Shown in pieces: positions 9,228 through 17,864 of a stretch of 64,000 bases of DNA (its first letter is position 1; each line of letters starts with the position of its first letter). The stretch lies in contig CBDATB010000007.1 of NCBI GenBank assembly GCA_965199745.1, forward strand, positions 1-64,000, written 5' to 3'. The translations under genes and the position numbers were made by a program. Below the pieces are notes generated by a model. That model ran no database searches. It was not told where the DNA came from and was given only the letters and a program-made list of their open reading frames with translations. The stretch is from CBDATB01 sp965199745 (GTDB lineage: Bacteria > Bacteroidota > Bacteroidia > Cytophagales > Flammeovirgaceae).

Positions 9228-10292
9228 ATGAGTTCCAAAGCAACTGAAAGCAGCAGGCCTCTCGGCCCAACCATTAAGAGTGGACGCCTCTTCGATTTAC
9301 CTTTTACAGAACAAAATGCCAATATTATTCTCTTACCTGTACCCTGGGAAGTAACAGTTAGCACACAAGGCGGTACTGCCACCGCAGGAATGAATATTTT
9401 ATCTGCTTCTTACTATACCGAAGTATATGAAAAAAATATAAACCCTGCCGAAATAGCCAGTGTTTGTATGCTACCTACAAATGATTACTGGCTGAGGCAA
9501 AACAGAGCATTAAGACCACAAGCTAGGCGATATATCGAGTTTTTGTCGCAAGGTGGTGAGGTAGAAAAAAACACTGAAATGGCTGCTATTCTTCAGACAA
9601 TTAATACAAGCTGTGAGCAGCTACGGCAATGGGTGTTTCAAACAACAAAAAAATATTTGGCTAAAGGAAAAATCATCGGGCTGGTTGGCGGCGAACACAG
9701 TACTTGTCTTGGTTATATTCAGGCATTAGCCGAAGTATATGATAGCTTTGGTATTTTGCAAATTGATGCTCACCAAGATTTGATTCGTTGCTATGAGGGT
9801 TTCGAATATTCTCATGCCTCTATTTCTTATCATACCATGCAGTTGCAAAACATCAGTCAGTTAGTACAAGTAGGCATTCGGGACGTGTGCCAAGAAGAAA
9901 CCGAACTAACCAAAAATCATAAGAAAATAAAGGTCTTTTACGATCAAGAAATCCGCGAAATGCTATTCGCAGGTACTGCCTTCACTCATATTGCCGAGCA
10001 GATTATTGCCGAGCTACCGCAAAATGTATACCTGAGCTTTGACATTGACGGATTGTCTCCCGAGAACTGCCCTAATACTGGCACGCCTGTACCCGGTGGT
10101 CTACATTTCTGTGAGATGTATTTCTTAATTAAAAAACTAGTGGAAAGCAAACGGTGTATCGTCGGTTTCGATTTAAGTGAAGTAGCTGGAGTCGGTAATG
10201 ATTGGGATGGCAACGTGGGGGCTCGGATTTTGTATTATTTGAGTTATTGGACAGAGAAGTCATTATGGCGACATTTTTCTACCAACCTATAG
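9228..10292 (+). CDS. Arginase/agmatinase/formimidoylglutamase family hydrolase
   Basis: A 354-residue ureohydrolase-fold enzyme. All binuclear manganese ligands are present: His157 in GGEHS, Asp180, His182 and Asp184 in DAHQD, and Asp272/Asp274 in SFDIDGLSP, followed by the NTGTPVPGG loop usual in the Bacteroidota branch. Such enzymes hydrolyse a guanidino or formimino group, releasing urea or formamide. The substrate cannot be read from sequence, and no his-utilisation or polyamine genes are adjacent. The last 14 bases overlap the convergent ung gene. Confidence 0.85.
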   Translation: MSSKATESSRPLGPTIKSGRLFDLPFTEQNANIILLPVPWEVTVSTQGGTATAGMNILSASYYTEVYEKNINPAEIASVCMLPTNDYWLRQNRALRPQARRYIEFLSQGGEVEKNTEMAAILQTINTSCEQLRQWVFQTTKKYLAKGKIIGLVGGEHSTCLGYIQALAEVYDSFGILQIDAHQDLIRCYEGFEYSHASISYHTMQLQNISQLVQVGIRDVCQEETELTKNHKKIKVFYDQEIREMLFAGTAFTHIAEQIIAELPQNVYLSFDIDGLSPENCPNTGTPVPGGLHFCEMYFLIKKLVESKRCIVGFDLSEVAGVGNDWDGNVGARILYYLSYWTEKSLWRHFSTNL

Positions 10293-10941
10293 CCTCTTTA
10301 CCGTGTGCTAATAGGTACTTATTTGTTAAGCTGAAATGTTTGTTACCAAAGAAACCCTTATTTGCAGAAAGAGGCGAAGGATGCGCAGACTTTAAAACAC
10401 AGTGCCGGTAAGTGTCAATAATCGCTCCTTTTCTCTGTGCATAAGCTCCCCATAAGATAAAAACAACATGTTCTTTTTCTTTTGCTACCAAATTAATTAC
10501 TGCATCGGTAAACTCTTCCCAGCCTTTATTGTGATGAGAGCCAGCCTGTCTTGCTCTCACCGTGAGTGTAGCATTTAATAGTAATATTCCTTGCTTAGAC
10601 CAACGCTCCAAGTTACCGGATGTCGGCACAGGTTTACCTAGATCGCTTTGGATTTCTTTGAATATATTCTGAAGAGAAGGGGGAAAAAATATACCGTTGT
10701 TTACGGAAAAAGACAAACCATTTGCCTGCCCATGTCCGTGGTAAGGATCTTGCCCAATAATTACTACTTTTGTTGCCTCGAAAGAACAATGAGCAAAAGC
10801 ATTGAAAATCAAAGAACCGGGTGGATATATAGTGTGTTGGCTAACTTCTGACTTCAAAAAAGCCGCCAGCTTGGCGAAATAAGGTTTTTCAAATTCTCGT
10901 TCTAAATATTTTTTCCACGAAGGAGCAATTTGTACATTCAT
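10279..10941 (-). CDS. ung: Uracil-DNA glycosylase
   Basis: Family 1 uracil-DNA glycosylase, 220 residues, full length. It excises uracil from DNA to start base excision repair. The water-activating loop GQDPYHG is at residues 63-69 with catalytic Asp65, and the leucine-intercalation/HPSPLS loop begins near residue 187 with its catalytic His. The start at 10941 gives MNVQIAPSWKKYL, the common N terminus. Its 3' end overlaps the converging arginase-family gene by 14 bp, so there is no room for a terminator between the two. Confidence 0.96.
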   Translation of the reverse strand: MNVQIAPSWKKYLEREFEKPYFAKLAAFLKSEVSQHTIYPPGSLIFNAFAHCSFEATKVVIIGQDPYHGHGQANGLSFSVNNGIFFPPSLQNIFKEIQSDLGKPVPTSGNLERWSKQGILLLNATLTVRARQAGSHHNKGWEEFTDAVINLVAKEKEHVVFILWGAYAQRKGAIIDTYRHCVLKSAHPSPLSANKGFFGNKHFSLTNKYLLAHGKEAIGW

Positions 10942-10977
10942 AATATCGTCTAAATAATGATTTACAGAAATAAAAAA

Positions 10978-11757
10978 TTACTTAGCTGTGGCTTTCTTTT
11001 TTTTATTCATGCGTTTAGGCTTCTCAGCAACTATTTCTTCTTCTACGCTAGTCATTATCCTTCCGCAATGTTCGCAGACGATAATTTTTTTGTGTTCTCT
11101 AATTTCAGCCTGGCGCTGAGGAGGAACCATGTTAAAGCAACCTCCACAAGCCGTCCGCTTAACTACAACTACTGCCAAGCCATTTCGCGAGTTTTCTCTA
11201 ATACGAATATAAGATTTATACAAGCGGTCTTCTACTGTTTTACGCGCCTTATCCCTGTATTTATTGAGCTTTTTTTCTTCAACTTCTGTTTCTGAAATAA
11301 TTATTTCTAGTTCTTCTTTTTTAGCTTCTAGGTCTCTCTTTTTCTCCTCCATTCTTGCATTAGTTTCGAGAATGCGGCTGTCTTTGTCCTCTATTAATTT
11401 GAATATTTCTTCTATTTTCTTATTGTTCAATTTGATATCGAGGTGCTGCGTCTCGATTTCTTTACTAAATGCATCGTATTCTCTGTTATTTCTAACATTC
11501 ATTTGCTGATCTTCATAACGGGCGATGAGGGCTTGGCATTCTTTAGTAGCCTTTCTCTTGTCTTCAACGGCTTTTTTATTTTGATCTATATCGGCATTGA
11601 GTTTATCAATACGTGTTTGATAACCGATAATTTCATCTTCTAAATCTTGTACCTCTTGTGGCAAATCTCCTCTAATTTTTTTTATTTCATCTAATTTTGA
11701 GTCTATCTTTTGAAGATTTTCTAATGCTTCAAGTTTTTGAGCCACTAAGTTTTCCAT
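10978..11757 (-). CDS. Coiled-coil protein with C-terminal C4 zinc ribbon
   Basis: A 259-residue protein of the conserved zinc-ribbon family (C4-type, zf-RING_7; CT398/HP0958-like). Residues about 5-170 are a long charged heptad-rich coiled coil. A zinc ribbon follows, with cysteines in CGGC and CEHCG, then a lysine-rich tail. Relatives bind nucleic acid or act as chaperones in other phyla; in Bacteroidota the role is not established. It is upstream of ung on the same strand (36 bp gap) and could be co-transcribed with it. Confidence 0.85.
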   Translation of the reverse strand: MENLVAQKLEALENLQKIDSKLDEIKKIRGDLPQEVQDLEDEIIGYQTRIDKLNADIDQNKKAVEDKRKATKECQALIARYEDQQMNVRNNREYDAFSKEIETQHLDIKLNNKKIEEIFKLIEDKDSRILETNARMEEKKRDLEAKKEELEIIISETEVEEKKLNKYRDKARKTVEDRLYKSYIRIRENSRNGLAVVVVKRTACGGCFNMVPPQRQAEIREHKKIIVCEHCGRIMTSVEEEIVAEKPKRMNKKKKATAK

Positions 11758-12098
11758 AAGAAAAACAAATTAAAAATGAAAAATAAATTATTAAATATAG
11801 TAGGGTGCAAATGTAGAAAATTTCTTACCTAAAACCTAAACCCCAACTAAATTTCATGTGCCAACTGAGTTAGTTGCCTGGTTTAAGCTACAATCGGGAA
11901 AATATTTGTGCCGTAAAAGATGTTCTGAAAACAGCTATCAAAAAAAATAGTTATACGGATATTCTACACTATTGGGCAAATATATTACACAGAAAGGTAA
12001 TTGCATGAATATAATTATAGTCTAACATAATTACTTAGCACCGAATTTTGAGTACTGTTAAAAATGCATAAATTTGTTTTTGAAAAAAGAATAGTTGT
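11758..12098. other. Intergenic stretch without a confirmed gene
   Basis: AT-rich sequence between the zinc-ribbon gene and the IS66 relic. One plus-strand open frame at 11874-12008 (43 residues after an in-frame stop, containing VKDVLKTAIKKNSYTDIL) reads like protein debris, but I recognise no family. No RNA gene or clear terminator is seen. Confidence 0.4.
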
Positions 12099-12311
12099 TT
12101 GAATTTGCCTACTGACATACCGTCCTGCCATGCGTTGTTAGAAAAACAACAAGGCTGGAGTAGCCTCTCAACAGGCTCAAATCGTCGCTGGTTCATTCAG
12201 AACCCACCTGGTGTTCATGTCTATGTACGTATTATCGAATCCATCGCTACGACCAGAAAACAACGGTTCAACATTTTCAAAGAACTTAAAGATGCTTTTA
12301 AAGGGACATAA
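12099..12311 (+). pseudogene. Relic of an IS66-type transposase (both ends joined by an internal deletion)
   Basis: The 70-codon frame starts NLPTDIPSCHALLEKQQ, like the N terminus of IS66 TnpC proteins (LP.D...CH.LI). It ends with RIIESIATTRKQRFNIFKEL, like the C-terminal helix of the same family (the A-x-TARKQG-x-N-x(2)-LK type). The roughly 400 residues with the DDE catalytic core that should lie between are missing, so this is a non-functional remnant. Assignment is by remembered motifs only. No terminal inverted repeats could be fixed. Confidence 0.4.
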
Positions 12312-12376
12312 TTTTATAACAAACAATATGAGCATTTGCTAAGTAGTTACAATCTAACAACATTTTTTTTTGCTTA

Positions 12377-13813
12377 ATGAAAATTACATTTTGGGGTGCT
12401 ACCAGGCAAGTAACAGGAAGTATGTTTTTACTGTCATTTGACGATGGCTACAAGGTGCTGGTAGACTGTGGAATAGATATAGAAAACCATACGGAAACCC
12501 AGCCTGCTTACCCAAACTCACTCTTCCCATTTGAACCCAACAATATACATTTGGTCGTGCTAACCCATGCCCATATTGACCATTCGGGCAAAATACCCAA
12601 TCTGCTAAGAGAAGGGTATGAAGGACAGATTTTGTGTACGAGTCCCACAATAGCACTTACAGAGCTTTTGCTGCTAGACTCGGCAAAAATTAACCAAAAA
12701 AAACTCGAACGTTATCATAAACATAAATACAAAGAAGCAGGAAAGAAAAAAAATAATAATTTCAAAACCGAAAGTACTTATCTGGAAAAAGACGTCAACG
12801 AGGTGATTGAACAGTTTGTCCCTATTGCTTTCAACAAGCGTTTTCAGATCAAGAATGACCTGGCGGTTACTTTTATACCAACGGGGCATTTGCTCGGCGC
12901 AGCCAATATATATTTCGAATGGAAAGAAAAAGGACAGCAGCAATCTATACTATTTTCTGGAGATATAGGTAGAAAAAACTATCCGCTCCTACCCGACCCT
13001 ACTCCCTGCCCACAGGCAGAATATTTGGTTTGCGAAACAACTTATAGCAGCCGCCACCATCGAGATGAGGACGACAAAATCATCCGAGAGATTATCCAAA
13101 AAGCATGTGTTGATGTGCCGGGCAGGTTAATTATTCCGGCATTTAGTGTAGGTAGAACGCAAGCTATCTTATACACACTCAACCGCTTGTGGGAGAAGGG
13201 AAAATTACCGCCTATTAAAATATTCACCGACAGCACTATGGCTTTTAAGGCTAACAGTATTTACGAAAGATATGCCCGTTTTGTCAGTGGAGAAGCTAGA
13301 GCATTCAAAAAACTAAACGGCACCCTTTTTGACTTCGATAACCTAACATACTTGGAAGATATTAAAAAAAGTAAACAGGTAAGTAATTATAGCGAACCCT
13401 GTATTATAATTTCTTCTTCGGGCATGCTGCAAGGTGGTAGGATTAGACATCATATTTACAAAAATTTACAAAATCCTTATTGTAGCATTTTATTCATCGG
13501 TTTTTGTGCAGAAGGTACGCTAGGACATACTCTACTCAACAGCAATGGCAGCCTAAAAAGCGGCAAACAAAATATTCCTATCCATGCCCAAATATTATAC
13601 ACAGATATTCTCAGCGGGCATGGAGACAAAAATGATTTGATGAATTTTATAGGCCGACAAGACCCCGAAAAAATCAAAAATATCTTCCTCGTACACGGGG
13701 AGAAGAAGTCTATGGAATCTTTCAAAGAAGGCCTACACGCAGAAAACTACGACAGCGTTATCATTCCCAAAAAAGGAGAAAGCTTTGAGTTGGTTAAAAA
13801 CTCAAAAAAATAG
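12377..13813 (+). CDS. Metallo-beta-lactamase/beta-CASP ribonuclease-type hydrolase
   Basis: A 478-residue member of the CPSF73/YSH1-like MBL-fold family with a beta-CASP domain and C-terminal RNA-specificity region. The metal-binding HAHIDH is at residues 64-69; further ligands include His in PTGHLLGAAN and Asp in LFSGDIG. The beta-CASP part holds FSVGRTQ and the C-terminal motifs SSSGMLQGGR and VHGE. Family members are zinc-dependent endo/5'-3' exoribonucleases, so a role in RNA processing is likely. It stands alone between the IS66 relic and moxR. Confidence 0.88.
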   Translation: MKITFWGATRQVTGSMFLLSFDDGYKVLVDCGIDIENHTETQPAYPNSLFPFEPNNIHLVVLTHAHIDHSGKIPNLLREGYEGQILCTSPTIALTELLLLDSAKINQKKLERYHKHKYKEAGKKKNNNFKTESTYLEKDVNEVIEQFVPIAFNKRFQIKNDLAVTFIPTGHLLGAANIYFEWKEKGQQQSILFSGDIGRKNYPLLPDPTPCPQAEYLVCETTYSSRHHRDEDDKIIREIIQKACVDVPGRLIIPAFSVGRTQAILYTLNRLWEKGKLPPIKIFTDSTMAFKANSIYERYARFVSGEARAFKKLNGTLFDFDNLTYLEDIKKSKQVSNYSEPCIIISSSGMLQGGRIRHHIYKNLQNPYCSILFIGFCAEGTLGHTLLNSNGSLKSGKQNIPIHAQILYTDILSGHGDKNDLMNFIGRQDPEKIKNIFLVHGEKKSMESFKEGLHAENYDSVIIPKKGESFELVKNSKK

Positions 13814-13884
13814 AACAGCTTGCGGCAAAGTGTAAAAATTTGTTAAAGCCCTGAGGTAAATTTTAGTTTTCAGCAGAAGAATTT

Positions 13885-13892
13885 TACTTTTG
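13885..13892 (+). promoter_or_regulatory. Candidate -7 box for moxR
   Basis: TACTTTTG matches the Bacteroidota -7 consensus TAnnTTTG. It is 92 bp upstream of the moxR ATG; no convincing -33 TTG precedes it. Confidence 0.3.
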
Positions 13893-13984
13893 GGCGAGTT
13901 TATTAAGTAATTTTTTATGTTGAATGCTTGGTTTTTTAGATAGCCGCGCATGCCCTCAATTCAACTGTCAAATCAACAATTTAA

Positions 13985-14956
13985 ATGGAAAGTAAAGACT
14001 CATTACAAGAAAAAATCAAGCAAGTAATTACAGAAGTTACCAAGGTCGTTGTGGGGCAAAATTATATGGTGAGTCGGCTATTAGTGGGCTTATTTACCAA
14101 TGGTCATATCCTACTCGAAGGGGTACCTGGTCTGGCAAAAACCCTCACTATCAACACTTTAGCAAACGTGTTACGTCTGGATTTTAAAAGGCTGCAGTTC
14201 ACGCCCGACCTGCTGCCCGCCGATCTAATCGGTACGATGATTTATAACCCGAAAGAAGGTCGCTTCGAGGTGAAAAAAGGACCTATATTTGCCAACGTAA
14301 TTCTTGCCGATGAAGTAAACCGCTCTCCTGCCAAAGTACAAGCTGCCCTGCTCGAATCGATGCAAGAAAAACAAGTAACCATTGGTGAGAAAACCTACCC
14401 GCTAGATAGACCTTTTCTAGTTCTTGCCACACAAAACCCTGTAGAGCAAGAAGGAACGTATCCACTGCCTGAAGCACAAGTCGACCGCTTTATGATGAAA
14501 ATTTTTGTCGACTATCCAGACAAAGCCTCCGAGTTGAAAGTGGTACGCAGAATGTCCAATCTTTCTTTTGAGGCAGATGTAGCAAAAGTGCTAACTAAAA
14601 AAGATATTTTTGCTATCCGAGACGAAATAAATAAAGTGCAAATCAATCCTTCATTAGAAGAGTACATAGTCGAATTAGTTTTTGCTAGCAGAAAGCCCAA
14701 AGATTACGGACTGAAAGAAGAAGCAGACTATATTCAGTTTGGTGCTTCACCGAGAGCTGGCATCAACATGCATCGTGCTGCTAAAGCCGTTGCATTTATG
14801 GACGACAGAGATTACGTACTTCCCGAAGACATTAAAGATATTGCCTATGATGTACTCAATCACCGAATTATTCTAAACTATGAGGCCGAAGCAGATGGTA
14901 TTATGGTCAAACAGGTTATTGATAAGATTTTAAATAAGGTAGATATTAAAAAATAA
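13985..14956 (+). CDS. moxR: MoxR family AAA+ ATPase
   Basis: A 323-residue AAA+ chaperone-type ATPase. Walker A is GVPGLAKT (residues 46-53), Walker B is ILADEVNR (about 104-111), with sensor 1 in LATQNP and a C-terminal lid. MoxR ATPases work with von Willebrand factor A proteins, in Bacteroidota usually the Bat proteins. Here the gene is followed by a metal-binding lipoprotein instead of DUF58/batA/batB; BatD is about 28 kb away at 42.0 kb, so the usual Bat operon appears split. Confidence 0.92.
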   Translation: MESKDSLQEKIKQVITEVTKVVVGQNYMVSRLLVGLFTNGHILLEGVPGLAKTLTINTLANVLRLDFKRLQFTPDLLPADLIGTMIYNPKEGRFEVKKGPIFANVILADEVNRSPAKVQAALLESMQEKQVTIGEKTYPLDRPFLVLATQNPVEQEGTYPLPEAQVDRFMMKIFVDYPDKASELKVVRRMSNLSFEADVAKVLTKKDIFAIRDEINKVQINPSLEEYIVELVFASRKPKDYGLKEEADYIQFGASPRAGINMHRAAKAVAFMDDRDYVLPEDIKDIAYDVLNHRIILNYEAEADGIMVKQVIDKILNKVDIKK

Positions 14957-14977
14957 GTTTATTCAAATTTATCTGCT

Positions 14978-15886
14978 GTGTTAAAAAAAATTATTTACCT
15001 GCTATTCGCTTGCTGCTGTGCTTGCCAAAGTGCAGATAAAAAAGAGAATAGATCGCCCATCGTTGTTTGCACTACTGGAATGATTGGGGACGTGGTGCAG
15101 AACCTTGTGGGTAATCGGGTACAATTATACACTCTAATGGGTGCTGGAGTCGATCCTCACCTGTATAGAGCTACACAGGGAGACTTAGAAAAACTAACCC
15201 GCGCAGACCTCATTCTTTACAATGGACTACACTTAGAGGGAAAAATGGCAGAAGTATTTGAAAAACTTGCCAAAAGAAAAAACACCAAAGCAGTAGCTAG
15301 GGGGGTGTCTCGCGAATATTTGCTGCAAGTCCCCAACACGCCCGGCGTGTACGATCCGCATATTTGGTTTGATGTAGATATATGGATACAGGTAACAGCA
15401 TATGTAGCCGGTGAATTAACCAAAACCTTTCCAAAGCTAAAAAATACCATATCAGAAAACGTCCCTAAATATACAAAACAGCTAGCAGCAGTCAAAGATA
15501 GTATACGCAATCAGCTAGCACAAATTCCGTCAGAACGAAGAGTGTTAATCACCTCTCATGATGCTTTTCATTATTTCGGTAGGTCCTTCGACATAGAAGT
15601 TAAAGGGCTACAAGGTATTTCTACCGTGTCAGATTTTGGACTAAAAGATATCAACGATATGGTCAATCTGGTTGTCGATAAAAAAATTAAAGCTATCTTT
15701 GTAGAAACCTCCGTCTCGCAGAGAGCAATTCAGGCAGTTGTGAAAGGTTGTCAGGCTAAAGGAAGGGACGTAAAACTAGGAGGCCCCTTATTTTCCGATG
15801 CCATGGGTACAAAGGGTACACCAGAGGGTACTTATGTAGGGATGCTACAACACAATGCTCATAAAATTATGGAAGACCTAAAATGA
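14978..15886 (+). CDS. Metal (Zn/Mn) ABC transporter substrate-binding lipoprotein, ZnuA/TroA family
   Basis: A cluster 9 solute-binding protein of 302 residues, started by GTG at 14978. The N terminus is a lipoprotein signal with a lipobox-like LFAC. Metal ligands of the family are visible: His in GVDPHLYR, His in YDPHIWF, and the third site near SHDAFHYFG, plus an acidic ligand in VETS. The His-rich loop of ZnuA is absent, so manganese, iron or zinc are all possible. The cognate ATPase and permease normally lie next to it but are missing here; gldC follows. It starts 21 bp after moxR. Confidence 0.87.
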   Translation: MLKKIIYLLFACCCACQSADKKENRSPIVVCTTGMIGDVVQNLVGNRVQLYTLMGAGVDPHLYRATQGDLEKLTRADLILYNGLHLEGKMAEVFEKLAKRKNTKAVARGVSREYLLQVPNTPGVYDPHIWFDVDIWIQVTAYVAGELTKTFPKLKNTISENVPKYTKQLAAVKDSIRNQLAQIPSERRVLITSHDAFHYFGRSFDIEVKGLQGISTVSDFGLKDINDMVNLVVDKKIKAIFVETSVSQRAIQAVVKGCQAKGRDVKLGGPLFSDAMGTKGTPEGTYVGMLQHNAHKIMEDLK

Positions 15887-15983
15887 ACTTACGCAAATTA
15901 CTAATTGGTAATTTCGTTGCAAGCACTTCGCAAAAACAAAATTTTACTGCTTTAGCAGTCATTCATTAATGAAACCTTGCTCA

Positions 15984-16316
15984 ATGAAATTTTCTGAAAT
16001 TAAATTTAAAATAGAATTAGATGAAGACAATATTCCCGAAAAAATACTTTGGAATGCTAGCGATGGCCCGTCTGAAGGCTTAGCAGAAGCTAAATCTGTT
16101 AATTTATCTTTATGGGATAGTGAAAAAAAAGAAACGCTAAGAATTGACTTATGGTCGAAAGAGATGCCCATAGACGAAATGAAAAGGTTTTATATCGACA
16201 CAATCGCCGGTCTAGCCAGTAGCCTGAAAAGTGCTACCGGAGATGAATATATGGTTTCAGAAATGGAAAATCTCTGTAGTAAATTAGCAGAACACCTAAA
16301 AAAAGAACTGGCTTAA
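15984..16316 (+). CDS. gldC: Gliding motility protein GldC
   Basis: A 110-residue protein matching GldC: SEIKFKIELDEDNIPEKI at the N terminus, then LWDSEKKETLRIDLWSKEMP and DEMKRFYIDT. The frame is open from 15969, but the ATG at 15984 begins the conserved MKFSEIKF. GldC is a small cytoplasmic protein that supports gliding motility in Flavobacterium; orthologues also occur in non-gliding Bacteroidota. No other gld gene is nearby, so gliding cannot be concluded from this gene alone. The next gene, nhaC, starts 10 bp later. Confidence 0.85.
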   Translation: MKFSEIKFKIELDEDNIPEKILWNASDGPSEGLAEAKSVNLSLWDSEKKETLRIDLWSKEMPIDEMKRFYIDTIAGLASSLKSATGDEYMVSEMENLCSKLAEHLKKELA

Positions 16317-16326
16317 ACCACCCAAC

Positions 16327-17808
16327 ATGAACCATAATAAAACACTGAGAAAGCCTACTGTTCTGGAGTCTCTAACCCCTATTTTATTTCTCATCGTTAC
16401 TTTAGGTACTAATGTACTGTTTGCATTTAAAGATGATGGACTTTCGGGTTCTAACCAAATTATTCTAATGCTTTCTACTGCTATTGCTGCCCTGATGGCG
16501 AGTCGCTTAGGTATGCAATGGAAAGATATATTGAAGGGTATGCAGCAAACACTTTATACGGCTATTCCTTCGATACTTATCTTATTGGCTATTGGTGCCC
16601 TGTCGGGAGCATGGCTAATAAGTGGGATTGTTCCTACAATGATTTATTACGGACTCAAAATTCTGAACCCAACGATCTTCCTATTTGCTACCTGTATTGT
16701 TTGTGCGGTAGTTTCTCTAGCTACGGGCAGCTCTTGGTCTGCCATAGCTACTATTGGTGTTGCTTTGTTGGGCATAGGCAAAACCTTAGGTATGAGCGAG
16801 GGGTTGGTGGCAGGTGCTATTATTTCAGGGGCTTACTTTGGAGACAAAATGTCGCCGCTATCCGACACAACCAACCTAGCACCAGCAGTTTCGGGTGCAG
16901 ACTTATTTGTACATATCCGCTACATGACACTCACCACTTTTCCTTCCATGAGCTTAGCCTTAATTACCTTTCTGGTTTTGGGTTTTACAACAGACTCTGC
17001 TCAACAAAGCACTAATGTCAATCAAGTATTGAATGCCTTAGAAGAATCTTTTCATATCACCCCCCTATTATTTATTGTACCCATAGTTGTCGTTTTTCTA
17101 ATTGTAAAAAAAACACCTGCTTTACCGGCTCTTTTAATCGGCATACTATTGGGTGGAATATTTGCCATTATTTTTCAGGCACAGGTCATTGACACAATAA
17201 CAAGTGGAGGAAGTTTTACCCTGCGAGCATACAAAGCGGTAATGACTTCTTTCTACGGAGAAATCAGCCTAACTACCACTAACAATATGGTGAATAAATT
17301 ATTGACGAGCAGCGGTATGGAAGGTATGCTCACAGTAGTATGGCTAATTATTTGTGCAATGATATTTGGAGGAGTTATGGAAAGTAGCGGAATGTTGTAT
17401 GCTATTACCGATATGATTATTAAATGGGCAAAATCTACGGGCTCATTGATAGCTTCTACGGCGGGAAGTTGCCTGTTTTTTAATATTACGACCTCGGATC
17501 AATACTTAGCCATTGTCATTCCGGGAAGGATGTATGCACAAACCTACCGCAATCGAGGACTCGCACCAGAAAATTTAAGCAGAACATTAGAAGATTCGGC
17601 TACGGTTACTTCTGTACTCGTCCCATGGAATACTTGCGGGGCAGCGCAGGCGGGCGTTTTAAAAGTGGATACAATGATGTATGCCTCCTACTGTTTTTTT
17701 AATATTTTCAGCTTGCTTACAACAATTGTTTATGCCTATTTTAATATAAAAATCAGCAAAATTACTTCGGAGCAGACCGAGCAGTTAATCGATGAGGTAG
17801 TTGAGTAA
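16327..17808 (+). CDS. nhaC: Na+/H+ antiporter NhaC
   Basis: A 493-residue inner-membrane antiporter with about a dozen hydrophobic segments. The family core is clear: ATGSSWSAIATIGVALLGIG and the following GAYFGDKMSPLSDTTNLAP, which holds the conserved acidic and polar residues of the transport site. It exports sodium in exchange for protons, supporting pH and salt balance. It follows gldC by 10 bp and so is probably on the same transcript. An NhaD-type antiporter and NqrF lie within 6 kb downstream. Confidence 0.93.
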   Translation: MNHNKTLRKPTVLESLTPILFLIVTLGTNVLFAFKDDGLSGSNQIILMLSTAIAALMASRLGMQWKDILKGMQQTLYTAIPSILILLAIGALSGAWLISGIVPTMIYYGLKILNPTIFLFATCIVCAVVSLATGSSWSAIATIGVALLGIGKTLGMSEGLVAGAIISGAYFGDKMSPLSDTTNLAPAVSGADLFVHIRYMTLTTFPSMSLALITFLVLGFTTDSAQQSTNVNQVLNALEESFHITPLLFIVPIVVVFLIVKKTPALPALLIGILLGGIFAIIFQAQVIDTITSGGSFTLRAYKAVMTSFYGEISLTTTNNMVNKLLTSSGMEGMLTVVWLIICAMIFGGVMESSGMLYAITDMIIKWAKSTGSLIASTAGSCLFFNITTSDQYLAIVIPGRMYAQTYRNRGLAPENLSRTLEDSATVTSVLVPWNTCGAAQAGVLKVDTMMYASYCFFNIFSLLTTIVYAYFNIKISKITSEQTEQLIDEVVE

Positions 17809-17864
17809 AATAAATACTACCTAACTACTCTGCAAGCCAAATACTTCAACAAACAAAATAGTCA

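Noticed and set aside
15889..15983. Possible small gene between the ZnuA-like gene and gldC
   Set aside because: Under 100 bp, no start or stop arrangement giving a plausible peptide.
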